In this document: one piece after another, positions 20,640 through 32,462 of the stretch
How positions within the stretch are numbered: the stretch's first letter is position 1
Layout: each line of letters starts with the position of its first letter
Assembly (NCBI RefSeq): GCF_004379255.2
Contig: NC_056047.1
Coordinates: 16,010,293 to 16,074,292 of the forward strand
Direction of reading: 5' to 3'
DNA length: 64,000 nt
DNA from: Salvia splendens
Taxonomy: Eukaryota; Streptophyta; Magnoliopsida; Lamiales; Lamiaceae
The notes under the pieces: generated by a model
Seen by the model: only the letters and a program-made list of their open reading frames with translations
Databases searched by the model: none
What the model was told of the DNA's origin: nothing
Program-made: the position numbers and the translations under genes

Positions 20640-23117
20640 CTAGACGGAGAAAGGGAACGTCAGAATCGTCCAAACAAGGGATGAATAATACGAAATTTGA
20701 TGAAGAAAAACTAACGGAAGGAAACAAAAGTAAGTGGATTTATGGAGTAGGATTTCTCTGAACCTAATTTGCAAAGTTTTCAATAATTCACGGTTGCTAC
20801 AGTGACTGGAAAAGGAAAGTTCTACTTGCTTTATGCTTTAATAGAAACTAAAACACATAATTAACCACTCATTAGAAAGGCAATGACTATAGCAACTCCT
20901 AATAGCGTGAGATCTGGAAACCGATCCAAACAGAAACCTCCAAATATGAACCTTCTGCAATGCTGATAAAGCAAATATGCATATAAAAGGAAAAATTAGC
21001 AGAATATGAAGTGACGAAAACGTGAGCTCATAAATTAGAAAATTCTAGATCAAAAACTAGAAGCTAAGTATAGTTGTGATAAAAATGAGAGAAAGCAACA
21101 AACAGAAGTAAACAAAAAAAAAAAGCAGTGCTAGCAAACACAAAAACGGATATATATGTGTGATTAGTAGTGCGAAAATCGAAATGCTACGTGAAGTGGC
21201 GAGCAGAAAAATTTTCTGTCAGCAAGAGCTTGTCTTCTCCAGAGAGAGAGAGAGAGAGGAAGACGATACGGCGAGATTTATGCAGAATATCGTAAAATTG
21301 CGATAAACGTATTCTCTCTCTTATTTATTGATTAAGAGAGGAATCCACAATTAACGGATAGTTTATGGAAATATAGCTTAAGATTTCCAAGCGACTGTTG
21401 TCGGCATCGGAGATTAATACTATATAATCTTTTTTAGTAAGTCTTTTTTTTAATATACACACGGGAATGTTTGACACTACTTACAGTGTGGAGAGCAATA
21501 ATCCTTAATTAGTTTGAATATTTGATTTATTATACGTAAATGAAATATCAACACAGCCCACTAGATATAGCATGAATTAGTCGTTAATTGCAAGATCATA
21601 GCTTTCATTCCACAGATTAGCTAGATTACTAATTGTGATTGTGAGCATATTATGATAATTAATTGTTATCGAGTAGGGATTCTTAACATTAAAGTAGGTA
21701 ATTTTACTGGATAATACTAACCGGGGAAAATATTGGACAGTGACTTTTTAAACTGGAATGTCAAGTACGTGTATTACCCATTTACCCTAAATAAATGCAG
21801 ATGTTTTCACGGAAAAGGTCCGCATATGTAGTTTGGGATTAATTTCTTGATTACTACGGTTATCAAATTGATTGCTAAATTTTTATTTATTAAAAAAATA
21901 GTAAATTTCATATTATTTTATTTTGAGTTTAATATATTTTTTATTAATTTATTTAAAATAATAATTAAAATGTAAATAGGTTGACCACTAGTAGAAGACG
22001 GTGCAACAACCTCCGGAGCTAATAAATCCACTAATCCTCGGCGATCTGGCATGCATAGTCAGGAGGTCGGGATCTTCGCCTATAAGCATGAATCAATGCA
22101 TTGTCCATTATCATGTAAACGTTCTCCGCCATCAAAGGAGCATTTTGTCACATCTCGTTCCTTTTGAAAACTCGCTCTTCTGTCTTTTTTCGATTTCGCC
22201 GTCCTCATAATAAAATTAACTTGGTGTTTTGTTTTTTTAGTGAAAAAATATAATCAAAGATGTACTAGCTATTTGTCGGAATAAGTGATCAAATACATAT
22301 ATACATATAGTCAAGAGGTAAGTGAGGGAGAAGAATATGTACAATTGATGGAATCTAAACTCTTAGTCGTAATGTTACAGCACTACTCAATCAATCACTT
22401 ACCATCAAACTATGTCGAAATCTATAAATAATTTCCATAGACGAGTGTTGTAACGAAATAGTTCATTTAGATGTATGAATATCAAAGTAATGAATTTCAG
22501 AATAAAAAATCCAAGTAATAGATCTGCATCTATTTGAGTTGGAATGGATAATAGTATTTCTAATACAAGTTGGCAGTTTTCATTGTCAATCGTTTTAGAT
22601 GCATGTGGCAGTATACGGAAACTCTACATTAATTCCATTTCTTTAATCATTTAATATTTTTTTTGAACTGCTTTAATAAATTTTGTTACTACATTTACCA
22701 ACTTCACCAAACTGCATTTATCACGATGAAGAGGGATGCCCTGAACCGGCCCATCCTGACCATCGACCTCGGCCCATGTTCTTTACAGGCCGATCTGGCC
22801 CAAACCTTATTTTCCTTTTTATTTTGTTTAACATTGCCTGGAGATGTTTCTATAATAGTACTACAAAAATTAAAGTTTCAAACCAAAGTCAGTAAAGCAT
22901 AAAGCATCGTTACACGAAATATTTAGCCAAAATCTAACTATTAATAGAGTTATTCGTTTGTCTGTATAAGTAATGTAATTTTTAGAAATTCTAATTATAT
23001 CTTTTATTATTTAATTAATATAAATATAGACATGTTAATAATATATTTTTGGTGTATATAAATGTCATTTTTAGTTGTTATTTTAGTTTTATGTATAAGG
23101 AAAATAAAGAATACTAA
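20640..23117. other. Intergenic region upstream of the polygalacturonase-like gene
   Basis: The promoter and leader of the polygalacturonase-like gene are expected between about 20640 and 21300, where a (GA)n run stands at 21241-21257. Beyond that I see AT-rich DNA without a supported gene. Confidence 0.45.
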
Positions 23118-23289
23118 TACTTTCTATGTTCCATTACAAATTGTTGATATTAATTTTTACTTATCCTATTATAAATGATCAATTAGTTGATATACACATG
23201 TTATTAATATATTTTTTGGAGTATACAGTATTTTTTTAAAACTTTTGTAGAAAAAAATTTTGACCACTTGAGATGGGACAAAGGGAGTA
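23118..23289. mobile_element. Degenerate Stowaway-like MITE
   Basis: Left end TACTTTCTATGTTCCATTAC and right end GAGATGGGACAAAGGGAGTA are imperfect inverted repeats of the Stowaway type, 172 bp apart. The ends are more diverged than in the other MITEs, so this is an older copy. Confidence 0.45.
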
Positions 23290-23833
23290 TAAAATTAATA
23301 ATTAGAAAGTGAATAATAAAATTATGTTATAGTATGAGTAGACGGTATCAAATAGTTTGAGAGTTTGGTAACGTAACTGAATCGTGGAGGACAATATTTT
23401 GAACATTATTTTTCCATGCAAATTTGTACAAACATGCACACACACATCCTCGTCTTTCCAGTAACAAAATAAGAAAAATATCTAACTCAATTGGGTAGTT
23501 GAGTTGTTTCGCGGTATGTTCCAACTTCCACGGGCACGAAACTAGATTAAATCGTAAACGATAATTTAATCTACCACATATTCTGAGGAGCGTCACAACT
23601 TTTGATAAATACAATTATTAAAAAATCAACTGTTTGATAAATTCAAGTTATCAATCAACTATATTACTTCCTCCGTCCCAAAGAAGATGACACATTTTTA
23701 GGATGGCACAAGATTATATGCATGCCAATTTTAAATTGTTTAATAAGGGAAAGAGAAAGTTGTTGGGTGTTAAAAAGTAAGAGAAATGAATAAAGTAAGA
23801 GAGATAAAATGTTGTTGATGTTGAAAAGTATGA

Positions 23834-25711
23834 GGCCACCCGCTACGCGTCACGCGGGTGACCCGTATTCCGTCACGAAGGGACGAGACGGCGGCGTGAC
23901 GCGTTGCACCCGTCTCGTACCCAGCCCGTTCCGCGTTCCGTCCTGCTGTGACGAATGGCGAGACGTCTCGCCACGCGCTCCGACGCCATGCGTGACTCCC
24001 ACTCGCCGGCCCACGATTGGGCATCGTCACGCTGACGCAATAATTTATTTTTTTAAAAAAATCAAATTAAATAAAAAAATTAAAAATGAAAAACGATAAT
24101 ATTACCGTTATATTACCGTTTTTTCAATTTTTTTTAATTTTTTATTAATTTTTTTACTCTATAAATACTCTTAATTCATCATCATTTCACACACAAATAC
24201 ACATCTATTCTTCCCAAATCATCTCTATTTCCTCTCCAATTTTCATCTAACCTCTCATCACAAAATGTCCGGCGACAGAAACTCTGGCGGTGGCGGTGGC
24301 GGCTCCGGCGGGTTCGACATCAACGCGTTCGGCGACTTGGGGGGCATGTACAATGTCCTCGGAGGTGGTTCCGGTTCGTCGACGCCGGGGGTACCAACCA
24401 CCCCATTTTGATGTGGATGCATACGCCCGTCCCTCCGCCCCGAGGTATTCGCAGGGATTATCCCAGATTCGGGAGGATTATTCCTTTGATCTCACTCCGG
24501 AAGGAGGCCGAGGCAGTGGAGGAGGCCGAGGCGGTGGAAGCTCCAGGGCGGAGGCGGAGGAGGAGGATCTAGGCCAGCATCCGTACGGCCCCAAAGAAAC
24601 GCTGGCGGTATACAACGCCTGGATCAGCGTCTCGTACGATCCCATCGTCGGGAATCAACAACCCCGGAAGTGCTTCTGGGAAAAGGTCACCGAGGCCTAC
24701 CACGAGATTAAGCCGAAGGGGTCTCGCCGCCGCACATATAAGATGCTCTGCGCTCACTTTGACCGAGTCGACAGAGAGGTCAAAAGATTCTGCGCCATCC
24801 ACAAGAATGAAGAGGCTCATTACCAAAGCGGAGCCACGGGAGCCGACATTTTGAGGTCGGCTTTGCGAGTCTACTTCGACGACACCGACAAACAATTCAA
24901 ATATGTCGATGTTTGGGAGGTCGTCAAAGACGAGGAAAGGTGGGCAGGCGGTGTCCGGTCCAGCTCGGGCTCAACCTCGAAGCGCACGAAGCACACGGCG
25001 GGTGGCCAATACTCGTCTAATGAGGGCGGTTCGGGCAGCGCCCCACAAGAGTTTGCCTCGCAGGAGGTGAAGGCCCCGGCAGACGATGTCGGGGGGTCCT
25101 CCCGTGGGCGCCGTCGGACGCAAGGGAGAAATGCTGCGAAGGCGGCTAGAGGGAGGAGGGGCCGAGCCGAATCAAGCCAGGCGGGCTCGGGCTCGGGGAG
25201 ACCCTCTCGAACTCCCTTATGTCCATGTACATGACCACCACAATGGCGGAGACTTCCCGCATAACGTCTCCCTAATACCAAGCCTATCTTAACGGAATTG
25301 CGTTTATGGCAGCACAACTTGGCATTCCGCCTCCTCATGGCTTCAGTGCACCTCCACCGCCTTCGGAGGATGTTTCGCCGGCGGAGAAGTTTTTTTTTTA
25401 TTTTCTTTAAAAATGTATTTTAAATTATGTCATTTTTATTTTTTTAGGATGTTAATTAAGTGTTTTTTTTATTTTTTTGAATTTTAAGTTGTATTTTTAT
25501 TTTATGCTGTAATTTTATTTTATTTTTAATGAAATGTGTTTTTTTAATTGAATTTGGTTGGAAATTAAAAAAATGAAATTGAATGAATAGTAATTTAAGG
25601 GACAGAGGGTTGCAGGTTCTGTCCCTTAGTTAAGAGATGGAGTAACAAAGTACAGTGGGGCACATGAATAGTAATTTAAGGGACGGATAAGTGACGGCGT
25701 TACGGATGACC
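23834..25711 (+). mobile_element. PIF/Harbinger-like element carrying only ORF1
   Basis: The left end GGCCACCCGCTACGCGTC and the complement of the right end, GGTCATCCGTAACGCCGTC, are imperfect inverted repeats. TGA flanks both sides (23831-23833 and 25712-25714), a 3-bp target duplication as expected for Harbinger. Inside the left end is a GC-rich block (to about 24030), then an AT-rich leader with TATA-like CTATAAATA near 24160, then ORF1. There is no transposase ORF, so the element would depend on one supplied elsewhere; the copy at 38256-40288 has very similar ends. Confidence 0.75.
24265..25413 (+). pseudogene. Harbinger ORF1 (Myb/trihelix-like accessory protein), frameshifted
   Basis: The ATG at 24265 opens a Gly/Ser-rich N-terminus, but that frame runs into a stop near 24410. 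The family sequence continues in another frame from about 24395 (YQPPHFDVDAYARPSAP), so one base was gained or lost, most likely in the GGGGG run near 24390. The central trihelix-like domain is well kept (about 24590-24930: YNAWISVSYDPIVGNQQ, FWEKVTEAYHEIKPKGS, LCAHFDRVDREVKRFC). Near 25210 the frame changes again: LMSMYMTTTTMAETS and AYLNGIAFMAAQLGIPPP are encoded in another frame, with a stop between them. Related plant proteins are often mis-annotated as 'glutathione S-transferase T3-like' or NAM-associated. In Harbinger systems ORF1 binds DNA and brings transposase to the nucleus. This copy is inactive as it stands. Confidence 0.75.
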
Positions 25712-25896
25712 TGAGAGATGCAAAAAGTAAGAGAGAGATAAGGTTGTTGGGTGTTTAAACGTAGGAGAGAGGAATAAAGTAAGAAAGGAAAAAAATAATT
25801 GAATATTTTAAATATTTCCTAAATAAGAAAGAGGTCATCTTAGTTAGAACGGACGAAAAAGGAAAGTGAGTCATCTTCAATGGGACGAAGAGAGTA

Positions 25897-26452
25897 TCAA
25901 CATTAATGGGGTGGGTCCATTTCATTTCATTTCACTGTGTGGTCATATTTTCCACGTCACTTATTTAAATCCAAACATACCACGATTCCAAGTGTCATTA
26001 TTGCATACAAACATGTGAATACAATAAATTGCATCCCACATTTTCGAATTTCGGCTTCTTTATTTTGTTCTTGCAACTGTTTCTTGCACATCCAAAACCA
26101 ATTGCACTACACATGCAGGCAGCTTCTTTCTTTTGTTAAGAGTACAAGATACAGTATATCACATTGCAACAATAATTCCTTGTCAAGATTTTGTAACACA
26201 TAATAGCAAGTAAAACTTCATACAATTCATATCAGAAGCATATAAAATACTCCATCCTATAAAAACCAGATGGATAATAAAGCTTCTCAACCAAAAACTA
26301 CCACTTTTACTACTATCACTGTCCACATAAAAACCCGATTCCAAATTTCTTGAATACATAATACTAGCTATTAACAACATTCCTAATTACAACTAGTATA
26401 TATTTAGTTTTTGATCCTCAATCAAATGGATTGATGGAGATTCGTATTGTGA
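25897..26452. other. Spacer between the MITE and the ERF gene
   Basis: No gene is visible. The part near 26452 presumably contains the 3' untranslated region of the ERF gene, which is transcribed leftward. Confidence 0.45.
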
Positions 26453-27259
26453 CTAATTTGCAAGAACTTCCCATATTAACTCCGGGTCAAACGACGGCAC
26501 CCTAGCAAGCAAGAATCCCTCCATCTCCGACACCGCGGCCTCCTCTGCACCCGAGCACCACTCGGTCACAGACCCTGACGACCCCTCGCCCACAACACTA
26601 GCCCCACAGCCCTCTTCTAGCGCTCCCGAAGAGTCACATTTCTTCACACCACTATCTCCTTCCCCACTTTTTCCCCCCAATTTCCCGGCATCCCGGCGGG
26701 CTTTCTTCTCTCTCTTGAGCTTCCGCCACACGGCCTCGATCTTGGCGTCGACGGCTCTCCCCAGCGCCTCGAGCCGCGGGGCGTCCCCGAGGCCGAGGCG
26801 GGCCGGGTCGCGGAGGTTGGGGAAGTTGAGGCGGGCGTACTCGGCCCGCAGCTTGTAGGCCGCCCGGTCATAGGCGTAGGCGGCGGCCTCGGGCGAGTCG
26901 TAGGTGCCCAGCCACACCCGTATCCTGTTCTGCGGCAGCCGTATCTCCGCCACCCACTTCCCCCATTGCCGCTGCCGCACCCCTCTGTACAGCTTCCCAC
27001 TCCTCGGCCCGATTCTCGAAATCGCGGAGGCGCTCTCGCGGGAAAATTGATTGATCATCAAATCCCTCTGCTGTAGGTACACGGACGATCCAACCGGGCC
27101 TAAAACATGGCCAGCTGCAGGGCCTGCTTCGTAGCACTTTGAAAATATTGAATCCGTGGTGTTTGAATTACTGCTTAAAATGAGCTGCGAGAGATATGAT
27201 CCGATGTTGGAATCATGGTTTTGAGTGAAAAATGGGGAGTTTTGATTGGTTATGTTCAT
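26453..27259 (-). CDS. AP2/ERF transcription factor, DREB A-6-like (ERF061/062-like)
   Basis: Single exon; 268 aa from the ATG at 27259. The open frame extends upstream to 27397, but that part is a Phe/Leu-rich stretch unlike the family, and [11 protein letters not shown] is the more natural start. The AP2/ERF domain covers residues 90-149: [20 protein letters not shown], the three-strand sheet, then the [19 protein letters not shown] helix and [13 protein letters not shown]. Val at AP2 position 14 and this wording fit the DREB A-6 branch (ERF053-062), with ERF061/062 closest from memory. The flanks are low complexity: Ser/Asn-rich before the domain, and a basic Lys/Arg stretch then acidic Ser/Gly/Glu after it, ending in a hydrophobic-acidic [10 protein letters not shown], a plausible activation motif. 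It should bind DRE/GCC-type elements in nuclear DNA. Confidence 0.9.
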   Translation of the reverse strand: MNITNQNSPFFTQNHDSNIGSYLSQLILSSNSNTTDSIFSKCYEAGPAAGHVLGPVGSSVYLQQRDLMINQFSRESASAISRIGPRSGKLYRGVRQRQWGKWVAEIRLPQNRIRVWLGTYDSPEAAAYAYDRAAYKLRAEYARLNFPNLRDPARLGLGDAPRLEALGRAVDAKIEAVWRKLKREKKARRDAGKLGGKSGEGDSGVKKCDSSGALEEGCGASVVGEGSSGSVTEWCSGAEEAAVSEMEGFLLARVPSFDPELIWEVLAN

Positions 27260-27446
27260 TTTTTTCTCAAGAACAGAAAACAGGGGAGGGAAATGGGAAC
27301 TCAAAAACTTGTCCCTTTTCTGCAAAAATCGAAGATTAGGAAGAAAGGAAATTAAAAGGAAGAAAAAGGAGGGTTCTTTGAGGATGAATGGAAACATAAA
27401 AAGTTGGGTTGATTTTAGGTGTTAGATTTTGGTTAGGATAGGAGTG

Positions 27447-27456
27447 TGTATTTATA
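27447..27456 (-). promoter_or_regulatory. Candidate TATA box of the ERF gene
   Basis: The minus strand reads CCTCTATAAATACACAC, about 190 bases before the start codon at 27259. This supports a transcript start near 27420 and the shorter protein start. Confidence 0.5.
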
Positions 27457-27879
27457 GAGGAATGGGTCTTTGTTGTTTCCGGTTGTAGTGGAATTAAGCA
27501 GTTCACATTTATTATTCAACTTTTTGCTTATTTATATCGTCTGAAAATGACTTGTCACTCAAATATTGCTATTTTGCACAAGAAATGAATAAAATTTAAA
27601 TAAGTAATCTGTGCATCTAGAGGAATTGGTCATGTCTTGTTAAGTTAGATTGTAAGTACTACTACTATATAATAAAGAACTCCGAAAGAATTTATCAGTA
27701 GTGTATCCCTAATTAATAATCATGTAGTAGTAGTAGTAGTAATTATTTGTAAAAACGTCTAATGGTGTTGACTACAATTTAGTAATTAATTCAATATGAA
27801 ATCGATGAATTGATCGTTAATACGATGAAAAGAAGAACAACTGGGGCCGATAAGTAGTCGTCAAAATTAAAATCAAATT

Positions 27880-28760
27880 GATTGAGGGGTGTGGTCGAAT
27901 AGTTCATATTTAACCAAGTGGCCAGATGATCAATCACCATCTTTTAACAATGGCGGACACACATATATTAAGCATGGGTTTAAGCCCATTCCAACATCGA
28001 TCCCTCATTTTGTACTTGTTGTTTTTCCCGGTTCTATAAAATTGGGGATTTCAGAGGGTGTGAAACGCGACTGCTTTAGTTCTTCTCTCGGCAAGAGTAG
28101 GGTTACAGAGAAATTTCACAATTTGGATGATATAGGTTTTAATGATGGCGCGAATCCAATTGATGGTGATGTTGCAAGAATGAATCATCGACCAACATCG
28201 CTTGACGGTGATAAACGGTGGATTCCTCTGCGCAAGGACACGTCGTGTTTGAGCATTCTGGAACGCGTGGACAAGCTTCCCATTTTAACGATGAATTTTG
28301 GCAACCACAATAGTCATCCTTTGATGATTTTTGATGGAGGTGATGCAGGGAGACGCTCAACTATTCGGTGTATGTTTGACCCAGGTGGATTCCTCGACAC
28401 TCATTGTTGCTTCATGGTGCCCACCTTGAGGACAAGGTGGATTTCAACCGTGGGGGAGTTGATACGATTATTATTATTATTATTTAGTTAGTTAGTTAAT
28501 TATAGATTTGCATATATTTTCCATATCTTTTGTCTTGCTCATTAAGTTATTATCCACTATTATAAATAGTGGACATTGGTATTCATATTATTCATTCAAG
28601 AAATATCAATTATCCTTCTATTTTATTTTCTCTTACTCTCTTTCCTTTCAAACGTGCAAAACGCACAAAATCATAATTTTAACGCCGGATTGATCGACGG
28701 GCAAAAGCTCCCGCGACGTTCGACGCAAAATCTACAAGTTAAGGAACTTTATCCTTAACA
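27880..28760 (+). mobile_element. Remnant of a Ty3/gypsy-like element: 3' internal region plus LTR
   Basis: The last part of the internal region (to 28459) ends with CACCTTGAGGACAAGGTGG and a polypurine tract GTGGGGGAGT. This layout is common at the 3' end of plant gypsy elements. The LTR follows. An open frame of 200 codons (27889-28491) runs through the region but resembles no protein I know; I treat it as chance. No gag-pol domain is present, and the left border at about 27880 is a guess. Confidence 0.55.
28460..28760 (+). repeat. LTR of the gypsy-like remnant
   Basis: About 301 bp from TGATACGATT (just after the polypurine tract) to CCTTAACA, so TG..CA ends. Contains a TATA-like TATAAATAGT at about 28560 and a (TTA)n run near its start. 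The partner LTR is not in the window. Directly beyond its end begins the leader of the second Harbinger ORF1, so the retroelement or a later deletion removed that element's left end. Confidence 0.5.
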
Positions 28761-30416
28761 AAATACCATTCCACCACCACCCATTTTACACCATTTTCAA
28801 ACAATCTCCATTCATTCACTCTCTACATTTTCACTCTCTAAAAATGCACGGTGGAAACGACGAATCACCCGGCACTGACAAATCGGGATATGGCGAGTAT
28901 CCTTCCCAGCCGTCGGGTTGGAGTCAAACTCCCCCTCCGTGGGGATCGAGTCAAACTCCCCCTTTTCAGAGGAATTTGAGTCGGTCGGCGTTTGGAGATT
29001 ACAGACCCAACCTCGACGCGGTTAACCATCCGCGGCCGGAGACCCCTTTCCAATCAAGCCAATCTCCTTTCACCGATGCAGATCGAGACGCACTGGAGAC
29101 GATGATGGGTCTACTCAGTCCGGGCGTACCGAAAACGCCGGCAACACGTGTGGATACACCCGTACCGACGAGAGTCCGCGGGTCTGGCGGGGGCGGCGGA
29201 AGAGGCGGCAACGGCGCGGGCAGTGGCGGTGGCGGCTCGGGCAGCCGGCGGTTGACGGGCCACGCACTACACCAAAGAGGAGTCCATTGCTATGGCGCGG
29301 GAGTGGGATGCCTTCACATCGGACCCCATAGTGGGCACCGATCCGACCGAGGGGAGCTTTTGGAAACGCGTCCTGTTGGCTTACAACGAGTTCAAACCTC
29401 GAGGCACCAAACCGCGTGACGGGGAACAGCTCCGAAAAAAGTGGTCTAGGATTCTGCATGCCACCAAGCGGTTCAGCTCCACATACGAGAACAACCTGCT
29501 TAGTGCTGAGAGTGGTTTAAGCGAAGCCGACGTGAAGGCGCTGTCTATGTCCCAATGCAACACGGAAGGCTGGCCGAAGTTCACCATGTGGGGGAGTATC
29601 TTTCTCGAGCACTGTCCAAAATTTCGGGTCAGGAGCTCCTGGGGCGAAGCGTACTAGACATAACATAGGACTACATCAACGGCAGCGGCTCGCAATCATT
29701 CGACCTCAACGACGAGCAAACCGAAGAGCCCTCCGCTACACACTCTAGGCGCCCACGCCCTCCGGGACAACAGGCCTCTATCCGAAGCGCTAGAGTGGCT
29801 GGAAGTTCCTCCCGCCTATCGTTGGCCGCGCCGTGATCGCTCATCCCGCACCTATACCACAACCCATGGCCCCTGGTCCCCACGAGGTCTTGAGGGAGAA
29901 CCTAGATATGCAGTTGTTGAAACAACTGCAGGACAACTGTCGTTTCTACGAGACCGCAACCGACCCGGTCATCAAGGGTATATGCTGGAAACTCATAGGG
30001 GAGATCCAGCGCCGGCTAGGCTTGTCTGATGAGGATTGTATTGGGGCTGCCGGTGGCAGCGGGGGAGGTGGTAGAGAAGAGGATGAGGAATCCGATTCCG
30101 CCACCGAGTAGACAGTGACGGTTTTTTAATTTGTATTGTTTTTAAATGTTCGTTGTATAATTTTACCGTTTTCAATATAACGAATATTCGGTCCCAATTA
30201 CCTCGTTTTCTAATTATTTACATTCCGATAATTTTAATTGATTTAATATAGACGAAAATAAAATAAAATGATAAGTGGCTAAAAATTTTGGGGCTATTGG
30301 AAGTGTCCACCTTATAGGTGCGGACAATTTTTTTTTATGGGCGCGGACAAATAAACTGGGATTGTGGACAAAAAAGGAGCGGGGCTATTGAGGCTGTCCA
30401 CATATAATGGACACTC
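28761..30416 (+). mobile_element. Second Harbinger ORF1 element, left end missing
   Basis: The leader before the ATG at 28844 (CACCATTTTCAAACAATCTCC and CACTCTCTACA phrases) resembles that of the ORF1 element at 23.8 kb. The right end reads ATAATGGACACTC, followed by TTA (30417-30419). Its terminus (GAGTGTCCATTAT, complement) differs from the GAGCATCC type, so it is a different subfamily. The left end is not present next to the LTR at 28760. Confidence 0.6.
28844..30111 (+). pseudogene. Harbinger ORF1 (trihelix-like accessory protein), second copy, several frameshifts
   Basis: The ATG at 28844 opens a Ser/Pro/Gln-rich N-terminus that stays in frame to about 29255. The conserved core continues in another frame (about 29264-29625: HYTKEESIAMAREWDAFTSD, FWKRVLLAYNEFKPRGTK, LRKKWSRILHATKRFSSTYE). 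It breaks again near 29625, and a third segment (29833-30111, ENLDMQLLKQLQDNCRFYE onward, ending in an acidic tail) is open in yet another frame. At least two indels and possibly a stop separate these parts, so no full protein can be made. The order of parts matches the copy at 24265: Gly-rich stretch, trihelix, C-terminal helix. Confidence 0.7.
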
Positions 30417-30419
30417 TTA

Positions 30420-31612
30420 CATAATGCGCCTAGTGAACATTATATGATTAGGTGTCACATGATAATATCATTACTAAATCAAATGTGGTGGCACATTATG
30501 AATTCTGATACTCAAAAACTCTACTAATTATAGCACCATTTAAACTTATAAAATGTAAAAGGCATATTTAATGAGAATCCAATTTTAATGATTTATCAAT
30601 GGGATGTGTGACACCTAAATTCCAATTGTTTTACACGTTAGCTTTGAAAATAATTGAATGAGATAGGTCATATACAACTTAAATTCCTAACAACCTAGTC
30701 AATTCCAGCTTTTTCTTAATGAATAATATTTACCAATTTTATATTTAAATTCATGCTATTTTTAAAGTCTATATTTATATGAAACAAAGAAGGGCATATA
30801 CTAATTCGTGGCTAAAAGTTTGAAATGTATTGATAATATCTCATGTTACCTTTTAGTTTACAATGAGATGCATTTTCTGCAACAATCAACTACCAATATG
30901 AAACAATTCATGAAAATCAAAGTCGGAATCCCACCTTTTGGAGTCCAATAAATGTTGCATTGAAGGTGTAAAGGTAAAGATGGTTTAAACTTTAAAGAAA
31001 GAAGAAAATTATGATCAATGTCCTTTTTCGAAAATTACGCTCGTGAGTCGTGACGTTCTCTTTAATTTCCTAAAGCTTGAATAAAGTAATGATATGGGTA
31101 GGTAATAATGTGATGGCCACCTAAAATCAATCCAAATTTCTCTCCTATGCCACGTGTCTCTTGGAGTAGAGGAAGAACCACCCCAAATTTTCATTATTGG
31201 TTCAATAATACTATATCTATTCTCAAGAATATTATTTGAATTATTATTTTATTCGTTATTTATAATTGTCGTGTGCTTAATCTTGGCCATATATCTTGTT
31301 GAACCAAATCAGTAGATCGGCTATTTAACTTAAAATTTAGAATAATAACGAGAGATTGCCTTCTTAAGATTTAACTTTGTTTTCGTACAAATTCATTATA
31401 GATCACATCCAAATCATTGTAAGTTGCATTATATGCTTATAAGTGTCTGTTATTTTCGATTGGAAGAGCAATAACAAATTAAAATCGAAAATTAGCTATG
31501 AATTAAAAGGATTGCCGGAAATCTTTTAGTGATAACCAACTCAAAAGTTAATGAAAAACCATCAATTTAAAACTCTAAAGAGAGAGCATTACTAATTCTG
31601 TTAAATGAAAAA
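30420..31612. other. AT-rich intergenic region
   Basis: No gene or repeat with clear ends seen. A CACGTGTC G-box-like site stands at about 31151. Confidence 0.5.
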
Positions 31613-31795
31613 TACTCCCTCTGTCCCGTGTTACTTGCACTATTTTCCTTTCTGGGCGTCCCAAGTTATTTGCACTTTTTCCATTTTTAGTAAAAATTAT
31701 CACCTATAGCCGCAATTGTTGACTTTGCTATACACTCATTCCTTAATCTCCGTGCCGAAAAGCAAATGTGCGAGTAGTCCGAGACGGAGTGAGTA
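31613..31795. mobile_element. Stowaway-like MITE, family A, copy 2
   Basis: Same interior as the element at 4034-4212 (TTTCTGGGCGTCCCAAGTTA, GTTGACTTTGCTATACACTC) and the same orientation. The right end reads GAGTAGTCCGAGACGGAGT. Confidence 0.8.
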
Positions 31796-31842
31796 CAATT
31801 AAAGAGAGAAGAGAAAAAAAGAGTACGTCAATTCTTAAAATG

Positions 31843-32025
31843 TACTCCCTCCGTCCCGCACTACTCGCACCTTTCCTTTTGGGCACGGAGATTAAGGAAT
31901 GAGTAATAGATAAAGTCAACAATTACGGCTGTAGGTATAAATTGTTACTAAAAATGGAAAGAGTGCAAATAACTTGGGACGCTCAGAAAGAAAATAAGTG
32001 TAAGTAGTGCGAGACGGAGGGAGTA
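31843..32025. mobile_element. Stowaway-like MITE, family A, copy 3 (inverted)
   Basis: Ends TACTCCCTCCGTCCCGCACT and GTGCGAGACGGAGGGAGTA. The interior is the reverse complement of copy 2, 47 bases away, so the two form a large inverted repeat. Confidence 0.8.
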
Positions 32026-32462
32026 ATAAGATAACGCTTTGATAAGAACATGCGTATAAATGTAACGAGGAAAACAATTTATTCAGAACTGAATAAAATT
32101 ATATACGCATTTAATAGGTGTTAACCTTCAAAAAGGTATATTTTGTCTTCTAGTAAGATGTCGGCCCATTGCTTTCCCATTCACTGTGTCTAACTGCGCA
32201 CACACGTGTCGTTCCATCATTTATGCAATGATTTTACCATTATTTTTCCCAAAGACGGAGATCAAATTAAGTCGAGTAGGAGAGGAAAAGCGATTAAATA
32301 AATACTAGTCTGAGATACATAACAAAAAAATATTATATTATATAGTAGTATAAAATTAATATTTATTGATGGATAAAATTATTTTAATTAATTATTTTTA
32401 CTATTACTGTGAGCGGAATGAGTATAACTTTACTATAACTGATTAAATACTATCTTTATATA

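Larger units (their letters stand above)
23665..25896. mobile_element. Stowaway-like MITE split by a Harbinger insertion
   Basis: The left part (23665-23833) begins TACTTCCTCCGTCCCA and the right part (25712-25896) ends TGGGACGAAGAGAGTA. AAGATGACACA on the left pairs with GTGAGTCATCTT on the right. Without the 1.9-kb insert, the two parts form a MITE of about 350 bp. This host was present before the Harbinger element arrived. Confidence 0.65.

Noticed and set aside
22001..22210. 69-codon plus-strand frame in GC-richer DNA
   Set aside because: No recognisable domain, start context or neighbouring exon.
23348..23614. 88-codon minus-strand open frame
   Set aside because: No family resemblance and biased, low-complexity composition.
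27889..28491. 200-codon open frame on the plus strand
   Set aside because: It runs through the 3' region, polypurine tract and LTR start of a retroelement and resembles no known protein.
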